Of a stretch of 64,000 nt of DNA, positions 13,019 through 22,718 are shown one piece after another. Under the pieces are notes generated by a model. It was not told where the DNA came from. It did no database searches and worked only from the letters and a program-made list of their open reading frames with translations. Positions within the stretch are counted from its first letter, which is position 1. Each line of letters opens with the position of its first letter. The translations under genes were made by a program, and so were the position numbers. The DNA comes from Monosporascus cannonballus (taxonomy: Eukaryota > Ascomycota > Sordariomycetes > Xylariales). The stretch spans positions 310,001 to 374,000 of the forward strand of contig QJNS01000027.1 in NCBI GenBank assembly GCA_004154925.1. The letters are read 5' to 3'.

Positions 13019-13929
13019 AAATTAAAAAAGGATACGAAAACCGTATTATCCCGGCTATACGGAAACCGACCTTTAAAGGCCGTACAAAACCTTATAATAT
13101 ATAATAATAAATTAAATTAATCTTTAAATGTAAACTTAAAAAAAAGCCGGAATAAACGTATATAATTAATTTATTTCGACTAATAATTATAAAGCGGTTG
13201 GAATAAAGCCTCCCTTTAAAAAAAGGGCATTTATTAAGAAAAGTACGGGGGATATAACGGTATAAATAAATATGGATATTAAAATATAAGTAAATATTAT
13301 AAATAAAAAATTTACGAAAAAATTTAATTTTTAATTAATTTTCGTAAATATTCCAGGCTTTATCGGCGTTAACGGCGCATATATCAAATATTATAGGGCT
13401 TACGAAATTCTTATTAATATAATAACGGAAACGAACGAAAATTTAAATAAATTTATTTTGCAATACGCCGTAATCGGAAAACGCCCGATTTTTTATTATT
13501 TAAACTTAAAATAAGTAAATTAGAGATCTTATTAAATATAATTACATATTAATAATTATACGAATTATTACAAAAAGTTAATAAATAGGAAATCGTAAAT
13601 TTAATATTTTTCGGTAAGCAAATTTATACCATTAATTTGATATATTTAACCGAAAAATTAAATATCCCGGTATTCGGAAAACAACAGAAATAGGAAATTA
13701 TTAATATCCTTATATGCTTAAAATTTTTCCGGTAAATATATTCCGAAAAAATAACAAAAAACATATTTTAACTACTAAAGGCAAAATATATAATAAACTT
13801 AATCCCGGAAAAAACGCCTTTATTCGGCCTAATTTACCTTATTTCGGAAACCTAAAAAGAAATATTCGAAAAATATATCCGAAAAAACCTAAAAATAGGC
13901 CGGATACGTTATTCGAAAACGGACGTAAA

Positions 13930-14460
13930 AATATTAATATAATTTTGCTTAAAAAAACAGCAGTTTTTAATTATACGTTAATTATAAAAAATTAAATCGG
14001 ATAACGATAAAAAACTAATATACTTTACCCTTAATTTTAAAAATAATAAATCGTTTAAAATTAATTAAGGTATTTTTAAAAATTAATTTTAAAAATATTT
14101 ATTATTATATTAAAATTAAAAAAGGCGATTAGTAAAAAACCGTTTTCCAAATGCGATACGGATAATTCGAATATACGGTTATATTATTTAACCTTATTAA
14201 CGTATTAATTACGTTCCAAGCCTATATATATAAAGTATTAACTGGATTAATTAATTATATATATGTAATATATTTAAATAATATCATTATTTATTCGGAT
14301 AACGAAAAAAACATATAAAACCTTTTTAATTAATTTAAGAACGGTTATTATAATATTAATTATTTACCAAAATATCCAAATACGAATTCTTTTAAAAAAA
14401 ATAAATTTTCTAAAATTTATAATTAATATTAACGGCTTGGAAATAAACCGCCGACGGGTC
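13930..14460 (+). pseudogene. A1 reverse transcriptase remnant, YLDD changed to YLNN
   Basis: A plus-strand frame shows the gypsy reverse-transcriptase blocks in order: 'FNYTLIIKN'-type start near 13960, 'FEYTVILFNLINVLITFQAYI' in broken form near 14165-14220, and the catalytic box at 14271-14282 reading Tyr-Leu-Asn-Asn followed by 'IIIYS'. Family members have Y-[LVI]-D-D; GAC/GAT to AAT is a G-to-A change. Both metal-binding aspartates of the box are lost. Confidence 0.8.
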
Positions 14461-14929
14461 GATACCATCGAAACGTAATTAAAATCAAAATTAATTTATA
14501 ATATTTAAATATTTTTGGGATTTGCGAATTTTTATCGGAAACTTATCGCCTATTATTTGCGTATTATTAAACCCATTATTAAGTTTTTAAAAAGGGCGCA
14601 AAGTAAAAGTAAAATAACAGAATTTAAATAACTCGAAAAAGTTAAAAAGGTATTTCAAAGCTAAAAAAATACCTTTTAGTCGGCAACCGTTCTCCGATAC
14701 TGGGATAACGCCAAAAATATTAAGGTTAAAATAAACGCTTCGGTAAAAACTATATTAAGGATATTTTTACAGAAATACGGAAAACATTAACGCCTAATTG
14801 CATATTAATCGCGAAAATTAAATCCAACCGAAAAACGGTAAATTACAAGGTAACAAAAATTATTAACAATTATAAAAAACTTAAAATATTAGCGGCAATA
14901 CCTTAAAGGTACGGAAAAAAGTTTCCTAA

Positions 14930-15810
14930 TATTTACCGATCACATAGCGCTAAAGGACATAATAAAGGCGCCGGCGCGTAACCTTAAAAAGAGGTTAACC
15001 CGATAGGTTTACCGCCTTACGCAATTTGATTTTAAAATCCAACACCGACCAAGCGCCGCCAACCCGGCGGATGGGCTATTTAAACGCCCGGATTACATGT
15101 TAGGGGAAATCGCGTATAAAGACGTAATTCCCACGCTATCCAAGAAACTCGGACTTACGAATAACAAGCCGGAGTAAAAGGACAATATTTCCTGGACCCA
15201 AATAAGGTTTTACATTATCGGGATAAACTCGTAATCCCCTCGCAAGGCGCTTTACGGAAACAGCTAATTAGCTAATACCATAATAATCCAAGGGCAGGAC
15301 ACATGGGATATGTCCGTACGCTGGAACTGATAACTAAAAAGTTTCACTGGGAAAATATGGCAAACAATATCCAAGAATATACCAAGCAATATCTAAGCTG
15401 CCAGGGCATAATAAAGCCACGCTACAAACCATATAGATAATTACAGCCCCTGCCGTTACCTAAACAACCCTTCCAAAAAATCTCGTTAGATTTTATTACG
15501 GGACTTCCCAAAAGCCTAGGTTTAAACGGGTTAAAGTACAATGTAATTCTGGTGATTATCGACCGCTTTACGAAATTAAAATTATTTATCCCCACAGTTA
15601 AAACCTTAACCGCAACTAAGTTAGCCCGATTACTTTACGACGAGATTAAATGGAAATTCGGTACGTCAGCCGGAATTATCAACAATAAAAACAAATTATT
15701 AACGAACCAATTCTGGGCGAAATTTTGTAAAAAACGAAAAATAAAGCGGCAAATATTAACCGCTTACCATCCGCAAACCGATAAGCAAACGGAACATACC
15801 TATTAAATCC
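14930..15810 (+). pseudogene. A1 RNase H end and integrase, unusually well preserved
   Basis: On the plus strand: the end of RNase H ('TQFDFKIQHRPSAANPADG' region near 15030-15075), then the integrase zinc domain (His, His, Tyr, Cys at about 15282-15405, one Cys lost as TGC to TAT), and the catalytic core. The first core Asp is present ('SLDFITGLP'), the second block reads 'GIINNKNK' where the family has an S-D-R-G type motif, and the final 'AYHPQTDKQTE' keeps the Glu. The frame 15552-15806 is open for 84 codons. G+C is clearly higher here than in the same part of A2, so RIP has been lighter in this patch. Confidence 0.85.
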
Positions 15811-16369
15811 TAGAACATTACCTCCGTAACTATATTAATAAGTATCAAAATAATTGGACAAAATTATTACAAAATACGGAATTCGTATATAATAATATAC
15901 GGAATATATTTACCGGCCACTTTCCGTTTAAAACCTTATATAAGTATCATTTAAAGATAATAAAATATCTTTTATAAAGATTTAAAAGATAAATATAAAA
16001 AATTAAGAAACACCTTAAAAGAATAACAGCTATTGGTTAAATAATATAAAAATATTAGGAAAAAGTAATAACAACTTAGGAAAAATATTATAATTAACGT
16101 TATACGCCCATAAAATTCTAATTAAACCAATAAATAAATTTATCGACTAAAAACTTTAAGTTCAAAAATAAAAAGTTCGCATTTATTTATATCTGGGTTA
16201 CGATTAAAAAACGAATAAGTTTTTAGACATATAAAGTAATTCTTTTTCCTAAATACTAACGGATATATAATATATTTCTAATATTTTTGTTAAAACCGTA
16301 ATATAACCAAAAACTAGGTAACGTCCAAATAACGTTGCCGGACTTAATAAAAAAACAGGAAAAATAAAT

Positions 16370-16500
16370 AATAAAGGATATTATCCACTACCGAAATAAC
16401 CAGGGGCAGCGCAAATACCTAATTAAATAAAAAAGCTGGCCCATTAAATACAATACGAAAAAGCCCCGAAAGCATTTCGAATACATATTTGAAATATTAT
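16370..16500 (+). pseudogene. A1 chromodomain-like C-terminal remnant
   Basis: The plus frame reads 'GQRKYLIK' then a stop (TGG to TAG-type), 'KSWPI', and an aromatic/acidic tail, the pattern of the short chromodomain closing pol in chromovirus-clade gypsy elements. Such domains are known to guide integration to modified histones. Here it is broken by stops. Confidence 0.6.
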
Positions 16501-16699
16501 AACATTACAAAAAAAATTAAATACGTATACAGAAAATAAAACGACCCAAAAACCGCAATACAACAACAGCCCGATCGGAAATTGGTCGCCTAATAATTAC
16601 AAAAATCACAAAAAATAATTCCAAATAAAATTAAAATGTTAATATTAAAATATTACTTAATTATATAATTACTTTTAAACTTTTGGCAAATAATTACCT

Positions 16700-18170
16700 T
16701 ACCGTATACCGACCCGAAACCTATAAATAATATTAAAAAAATTAAAGTTTTATTTCGAAAATAAAATTTCGCGTTTAATTACTAAATTTTATATTAATTA
16801 ACCCTTAATAAACGTATTAAGGAAATTAAAATAAAAATATCGGAAAATAATTAAAAAATATATAACGGCAAAAAAGTACGTTTATTAAATTTGCTAGGCG
16901 TAAAACCCGGAAAAAATTCAAAAACATTTTACTTTTTACGAAAAACAGGATCCAAATAATCGGAATATAATTTGTTATTAATCGAAAATAAGGCGCCGTC
17001 CTTAAAACGCTTAACGTACTTAAGTTTAATAACAGTTTCGCCAGGTAAAACTATTTCCTAATTATAATTCTTAATAAATATTAAAATTTTGTCAAAACGT
17101 CGGAAAATAGGCAGAAAATACTTATAAGCAAAAAGCATAATAATATAACGGCTTTCGAAAATCACCTTATTTATAAAAATACCTTAAAATTATGCTTAAT
17201 CGGAAATTAATTACGGAATAATAAAAAAAGGACCGTAATATTTATAAAAAAAACTTAAATTTGCAAACTTATAAAATAACGTTAAAACTTGATTTCCGTA
17301 ACCATAATAAATAATTAAAAATTAACCTTAATTATATTAAAAAAATAATATTCTTTAATAATAACCGTATTAAAAGCAAACTTAGCTTTATAAAGGACGT
17401 CAAATCGACGACCGACCGTAATTACGTTAAAACGCTTATATTAACTACCCGTAATACGAATTTTTTTAAATTCGTTAATTAATTCCTAATTATCGATACC
17501 GAATTAAAAAATCGTTTAAGCAATACCTTTAAAAATAATCGGAATTTAAACAGAAATTAAATAATAATATTAATAATATTAAAAATAATTACTTATTACG
17601 CAAAAACTTTTATAATAATAATTAGTTACGACGTAATTCAAAACGCCCAAAATTTAAACGTAAACCGTACGGTAATCAAAATAACGTTATAATACATAAA
17701 TATAATATAGCTTATTACCGCCCGTAATACGATTAATATCCATTTTATTATCGGCGTTAAAAGGATAACGTTAAAAGAAATCACAATCCTCCCTAATATT
17801 AAAATATTACTTCTTTTAAAACTCCTTACGAAAACAAAATATGGCGAACGGAAATAATACGCAAAATAAACGGAAAAGGCGAAATAAAAATAAAGAAAAA
17901 AAGAAAACCGAATATAACGTATACGCAGAAAAAATAAAAATATAAATACGAAAAAAAAGGTAAATAAGGGAAGATTAAAAACGGTTTATAATAAGGAACT
18001 AGGCGAAATATAATTAATTACGCAATATAATACGTACTAATTATTATAGCAATTACTTATAACATAATATAACGGTAAATTATCGGTAAATATATATAAT
18101 CAAATTTGCAAAATACGTTTTATCAAATTAATAATAATATTATTAAGGATTAATAGCTTAAAAAAGGAAA
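16700..18170 (-). other. Extra 3' segment of A1, possible antisense frame
   Basis: About 1.5 kb between the end of pol and the 3' LTR, shared with A2 (38.25-39.75 kb). The plus strand shows no recognisable frame. The minus strand shows broken but longish frames rich in Phe, Ile and Leu, with a more polar block near 17390-17500 containing 'RITGS' and 'ITVGRRFDV'. The function is unrecognised. The hydrophobicity may only reflect RIP on this strand. Confidence 0.35.
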
Positions 18171-18175
18171 ATAAT

Positions 18176-18381
18176 TATAAGAATATAGCCCTTATACGGA
18201 TAAGGTTAGTAATTAATTAGTTACCGATCAGCTACCGATTTACTTACTAATATAAATCTACCATCTGGCAGCTAATGGGAAACGCCAAATAGAAATAACC
18301 TAATACATTTATTTCTTGGAATCTGCTCTACGACTGGTCGGAGATCACCTCACCCAGCTCACAGCTATCCATTATCTTACA
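18176..18381 (+). repeat. 3' LTR of A1 (206 bp)
   Basis: It starts 'tataagaatata' (TG and CA both mutated) after a purine tract at 18160-18170 (aaaaaaggaaa). It ends with an intact ATCTTACA. Its final 80 bp keep 'ggtcggagatcacctcaccc', hardly mutated, unlike the 5' LTR. Confidence 0.9.
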
Positions 18382-18386
18382 AAAAA

Positions 18387-19900
18387 TAATAACCTTTAAT
18401 AAAAGTAAAATTTTTTATAAGTAATATTTATAAAAAAGCCGTATTCACAATAATTAAAATATTCTTTAAAATATAACTTTAAGTGTAAATATCGTTTGTT
18501 TAATATATTCTCGCAACAGATTTTAGGTAAATTAAATTTTTTTTCTTTAAATATCTTAATAATAAGTTTCGCTATCTTTTATATCTGTTCTTTAATTAGA
18601 TTTTCAAAGAGTTTAAAGAAGTTAATAGAACTATATGACGGTAACTCGTTATTAACCTCGTTTTTGTAATCAAGTCCTATTAATTAATAATAATTAATAA
18701 TATTTAATACTTTATTTTAACTCTATTAAATTATAACGAATTCCGCGATAAGTAATAACTTATATTATATAGCAATTTTATATCATTTCGATAAGCCTTT
18801 AATAAACCGATTAACTTTCAAGAATATTTATTAATTAAACAAATAACTAGAGATTAACATAATTTAATAGCTTAACGTCGTTGGTAGAATCTGTAAGCAT
18901 AAAGAAAATTAAGTTATTTAATATTTCGCTCGAATTTTTCACAATGGTAATAAACTTATTATTTTCTTTTTTTACTCGCGCAAACTAATTTCCTTTTAAT
19001 TAGTATAATTCTATTTATAAATACTGATCTTAATCGTTTTTAATTTTATAAGTATTATTTCCGTTATTAAATTTAATATCAAATTTACTTTTTCAATGAA
19101 TAATAATATATCTTCTATAATAATTCTAGATAAGATATATAAAGTATTAAACCAATAAAACTAAAATAATCCATAACCTATTACTTAAAAAATTCGGCTC
19201 TAAATTTTAATTGTATTAAGAAAGATTAATTCTCTTTTGAATCGTTATTTATAAACAAAATCGTTAACTCTATAATCTTATTTCTTTTTTTGCTTACGTT
19301 AATAATTTAATTTATATCATTACGTATTTTAGCGTTAATGTAATTATAATTAATTCAATATTCGTATAAGTACGTCGTCTATAAAAGTATTTTCGTTTTT
19401 AGAGTTTCAATAAATCGGTTGTGGGTAATTAATGATAAATAATTATATTTACTCGACTTTTAATATTAATTTGTTAATATTTATCGCATAATTTCCAAAT
19501 TCTATATCGTTACGTAAATCTTTTTCCCAAATATAAATCTTATCGCGGATTATATTATCGGTTTAAAATATAAGTAATCAGGACATATCTTTAAACGTAT
19601 GTATATTTAAGTATATAATCCTTCTACATCGACTAATTAAGGATTTTTCTTAAGATAAAACTTCTTGAGATTTTAATTTCTAACAACCTTTTTTAATTAA
19701 TAGTTTTTTGGAAATTATTTCGTCGTTGTTAACTATTTATATCATTATTATTTTTCGAAACAAAATATGTTCTTATATTTCTATAACTATAATAAAATCA
19801 TTTACATTTCCTAATTAAAACCTTATCTCTTTCAACTATTAATCGAAAAATCCAGAGTTCAACATTCTCCTTAGCAGCTAAATAAAATAAATTAGAGAAT
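18387..19900 (-). pseudogene. Element D gag-like remnant (minus strand)
   Basis: The continuation of D beyond A1. The minus-strand translation gives broken fragments such as 'RDKIYIWEKDLRNDIEFGNYA' around 19480-19560 and polar stretches towards 18.9 kb, in the character of a retrotransposon gag but without an identified zinc knuckle. It is assigned to D because it is T-rich on the same strand and lies on the other side of the A1 target site. Confidence 0.35.
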
Positions 19901-20850
19901 TTCGATCTCAGTTAATGAGAAAACTATATGCCGATTACGATATGAATAAAAGTTAATAAGATATAGAATTAAAAATATATATATTCATAGTATTAAATCA
20001 TGATAAACTTTATATATACAAAAGCATTATAACCGGTAATATTCTAAGGGTTAAACCTATAATGAAAAAGAACTGCTTAATATATATAAAAAGTTCGGAT
20101 TAACTGATCACTCGAATACGTATATGTATATAAAACCCTATTCTATTTCATTTATTCGATAAATAAATATTGTATGATATTATTAGTCGCAGTTTCGATA
20201 AGACATTAAAGATTTATATAGATTAATTTTAACGATTTAACAAGCGGAATATTTTTATTACTTTTTCTTATTATTTTCTTTTAACTTTTACATTTCGCTT
20301 TAAATAAGAGATTTTTTTTATTGCCGTATAATATAGTGTTCCCTTGAAGTTATAATTTTCCGTTCAATGTCGATCACATTAAACATCGAAATAATTATTT
20401 ATTTGGATTTATATTTGTTAAGGCCGAAAATAGAACATTTTTAGATCAATACATTGATATATATTCGTAGGAATATTCGAAAGGATATTTAAACCTCGGC
20501 CATTTCTGGACGTTTGATAAACCTTATTTAAGTAAATTAATTATCGATAATTAAGTTTTCGTAAAATCTCTACTTAACAGCTAGTAGAAATATTACATAA
20601 GCCAATAAAAGTAGATAAAATAAACAGTTAAAATGCAAAAGGTTTTTTTTATTAAGTTCAGTTTTGCTATAAGTTGTTTCGTTTTTTAAGATGTCGTTTG
20701 TAATAAAAGGTTTATTATCGATCAGTCGCAAAAGATATTTTTTTGAAATGAGCTAAAGTCGTTTGTTTTTTTTGTTTATTTTTTTAATGTTTTTTAATTT
20801 TAATTCTGTTAAAATGTTTTTAATTTTTCTGATTCTCTTTAAGCTTTTTT
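19900..20850. other. AT-rich stretch without recognisable gene
   Basis: It may contain the untranslated leader or LTR of element D in minus orientation, but no paired copy or TSD was found. From about 20640 it grades into T-rich low-complexity sequence. Confidence 0.4.
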
Positions 20851-20970
20851 AATTGTTTTTAATTGTTTTTAATTGTTTTTAATTGTTTTTAATTGTTTTT
20901 AATTGTTTTTAATTGTTTTTAATTGTTTTTAATTGTTTTTAATTGTTTTTAATTGTTTTTAATTGCTTTT
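20851..20970. repeat. Minisatellite (AATTGTTTTT)n, 11 perfect copies plus one variant
   Basis: A 10-bp unit repeated eleven times without error from 20851 to 20960, then one variant copy (AATTGCTTTT). Perfect identity in a region otherwise full of transitions points to recent expansion or slippage. Confidence 0.97.
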
Positions 20971-21229
20971 AAATTTTTTAATATTTGTTCTTTTTTTGTC
21001 ATGCTTTTTAAATTGCTTTGTTAATTTTTTAACATTCTTTAACCTGATTTAATCTTTCATTTTTTTAATTTCTTCAAGTTTTCCTAATTTCTTTTAATGT
21101 TTTCAAATTCTGTTTTAATTTCTTTCTTAATTCTGTTTTAATTGCTTTCTTAATTTGTCTTAATTTCTTTAATTCTGTTTTAATTCTTGTAAATTGTGGT
21201 TAATTTTTCTTCTTCTCCTTATTTATTCA

Positions 21230-21364
21230 TTAATTTATTTTTAATTTTATTTTTAATTTTATTTTTAATTTTATTTTTAATTTTATTTTTAATTTTAATT
21301 TTAATTTTATTTTTAATTTTATTTTTAATTTTAATTTTAATTTTAATTTTAATTTTATTTTGAA
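21230..21364. repeat. Simple repeat of AATTTTATTTTT / AATTTT units
   Basis: Alternating 12-bp (AATTTTATTTTT) and 6-bp (AATTTT) units. Between this and the preceding array (20971-21229), the plus strand is a run of T-rich motifs ('taatttcttt', 'ttctgttttaatt') with very little G, resembling decayed copies of similar repeats. Confidence 0.92.
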
Positions 21365-21752
21365 TTTTTTAAAAATGATTTTAATAACAGTCTTTTTAAA
21401 TTACCATTTTTTGGAAAGTAGTATAGAGTGATTATATATAAAAGTCGTTTAGTAAGGGTTAAAAGAGACCAGTTGGAAACGATCTTAGAAAGAGATCCTT
21501 TAACTGAAAAATATAGGTAATATGGATATCAATATACTCGGTTTATTTAGAAAAAAAATATTTAATGGGGGATTATAATAAAGAGAGAAAGCTAGATAGT
21601 TTATAGTGCGGAAAATACCTTTCTCGGTGCGCCTAGAGATCGCACAAAAACGTTATGTTTTAAGATCGGTATTACCTATTAGTATTGGTTAGTTTTCTTA
21701 GCGTAAATTGCTAGCGGTAAGCTTAGGGCGTTAGTAAGCTCTGTATTAAAGA

Positions 21753-21796
21753 GGAGGAGGGTGCGGAAAAGGAGGAGGGTGCGGAAAAGGAGGAGG
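21753..21796. repeat. 18-bp tandem repeat GGAGGAGGGTGCGGAAAA, 2.4 copies
   Basis: Two identical 18-bp units and a partial third. The length keeps a plus-strand frame open (21727-21874), reading an acidic Glu/Lys/Ala/Gly repeat before a stop. This may be coincidental or a remnant of a low-complexity coding segment. A perfect 7-bp stem hairpin, CCGTTTT-CTTT-AAAACGG, follows at 21861-21878. Confidence 0.8.
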
Positions 21797-22008
21797 TAAG
21801 CAAAGTAGATACGGTATCGGCTGGAGGAAGACTAATAGATGTTCCGGGCCTTCGACGGTTCCGTTTTCTTTAAAACGGTTATCCGGCCCCGAGGGCAAAA
21901 CGGAGGGTGGGCGCTAAAATACCAAAGGCGGTCGGGGCTGGCAGAACCGGGAGAGGGAAGGTGGGCCGGTGCACCGCCGGGATGAGTTAGCAGACACCGT
22001 CGTGCCGT

Positions 22009-22452
22009 ATGTTCGATATTGCTCGGCCTTTTTTCATACTGGCCAACAGCCTATCGACCTCCTCCCGATTCCTGCAGACTTCCGGGAGTCCCCATCAGAG
22101 GAGCCCGCCGTCGTTGTGCCCCAGAGCAACGCACGGTCATACATATTCACCACCATTACTGTTATCATCATACATCGCAATTCCCCCAGCAACTGAGGCT
22201 CCTCCGCAGCACACAGAGCTAGCGTCACCACTAGATGAGCTGTCCGGTAGACCACAACCTCGATCCACTAACTCACAAATAAACGAGAGTTTCGCGGTGG
22301 ACCACGAGCTGAGCTCGCCGGGACCACATGTGTTGAACTTGATGGCGAGGGAAGATATGTGCCTCGAGAGCTACGCATCCCCCAGGATAAACTCCATCTT
22401 GCTGTGGGACGGAAGTCTGGATTTTCACGATTCGGTCAGCTGTTGTCTGTGA
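22009..22452 (+). CDS. Possible hypothetical protein or gene remnant (147 codons)
   Basis: The longest plus-strand frame at the left of the GC-normal island. The translation is rich in Ser, Pro and Thr, with a more ordinary second half ending 'SPRINSILLWDGSLDFHDSVSCCL'. No domain, signal peptide or membrane segment is recognised. All three plus frames are open for 60-75 codons around 22020-22220, so a GC-rich random frame or an exon with unseen introns is equally possible. It is convergent with the ADE4 gene, 267 bp from its stop codon. Confidence 0.25.
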   Translation: MFDIARPFFILANSLSTSSRFLQTSGSPHQRSPPSLCPRATHGHTYSPPLLLSSYIAIPPATEAPPQHTELASPLDELSGRPQPRSTNSQINESFAVDHELSSPGPHVLNLMAREDMCLESYASPRINSILLWDGSLDFHDSVSCCL

Positions 22453-22718
22453 CTTTGAAATAAGATGGGATACCTTGGGTAGTGTAGAAAGATCATTTAA
22501 GCTCTATGGCATATTACTTATGTACGTAGTTGATTCAACCTTTCCACCAAGTCCTTGAACTGTCAGCGCCAGATTTCCTGAGCATGTGATCTGTCTGACT
22601 TTCTATGTCGTAAGTTAGGGATGTACGACCACCTGGTATTATTCTAGCGCACACTCAGTTCGTCCATAATTAAAAACTATTCAAAATTAATTAATAAAAA
22701 CGTTTATTAATTAATAAT

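Larger units (their letters stand above)
11516..18381 (+). mobile_element. Element A1: full-length RIP-degraded Ty3/gypsy retrotransposon
   Basis: A 6866-bp element with 206-bp LTRs (11516-11721 and 18176-18381), flanked on both sides by AAAAA (11511-11515 and 18382-18386). The order gag (zinc knuckle 12977-13018), reverse transcriptase (13930-14460), RNase H (14500-15110), integrase (15240-15960) and chromodomain-like end (16370-16500) identifies it as a plus-strand chromovirus-type gypsy element. About 1.6 kb lies between the chromodomain and the 3' LTR, more than the coding order requires. It is the same family as A2 (32601-39969). It is not functional: all catalytic centres examined carry RIP-type changes except parts of the integrase. 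Confidence 0.92.
6837..20640 (-). mobile_element. Element D: minus-strand Ty3/gypsy-type retrotransposon, host of several insertions
   Basis: A degraded retrotransposon read on the minus strand. The best evidence is its reverse transcriptase at 7503-8056. Toward higher coordinates (upstream in its own orientation) the plus strand is markedly T-rich and gives gag-like fragments at 18.4-19.9 kb. It is broken by a 134-bp solo LTR (7862-7995) and by A1 (11516-18381, TSD AAAAA). Toward lower coordinates it runs into the G LTR at 6836, so G plus C seem to have inserted into its pol. Its own LTRs were not found; the right limit given is only where recognisable sequence fades into T-rich simple sequence. 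Confidence 0.55.

Noticed and set aside
13714..13995. 93-codon plus-strand ORF in A1 as an independent gene
   Set aside because: It falls between gag/protease and reverse transcriptase in the retrotransposon's own sense frame and runs into the start of the reverse transcriptase. It is a pol fragment.
20851..20970. AATTGTTTTT array as a telomere or centromere repeat
   Set aside because: The unit does not resemble fungal telomere repeats (TTAGGG-type), the array is only 120 bp, and it is internal.
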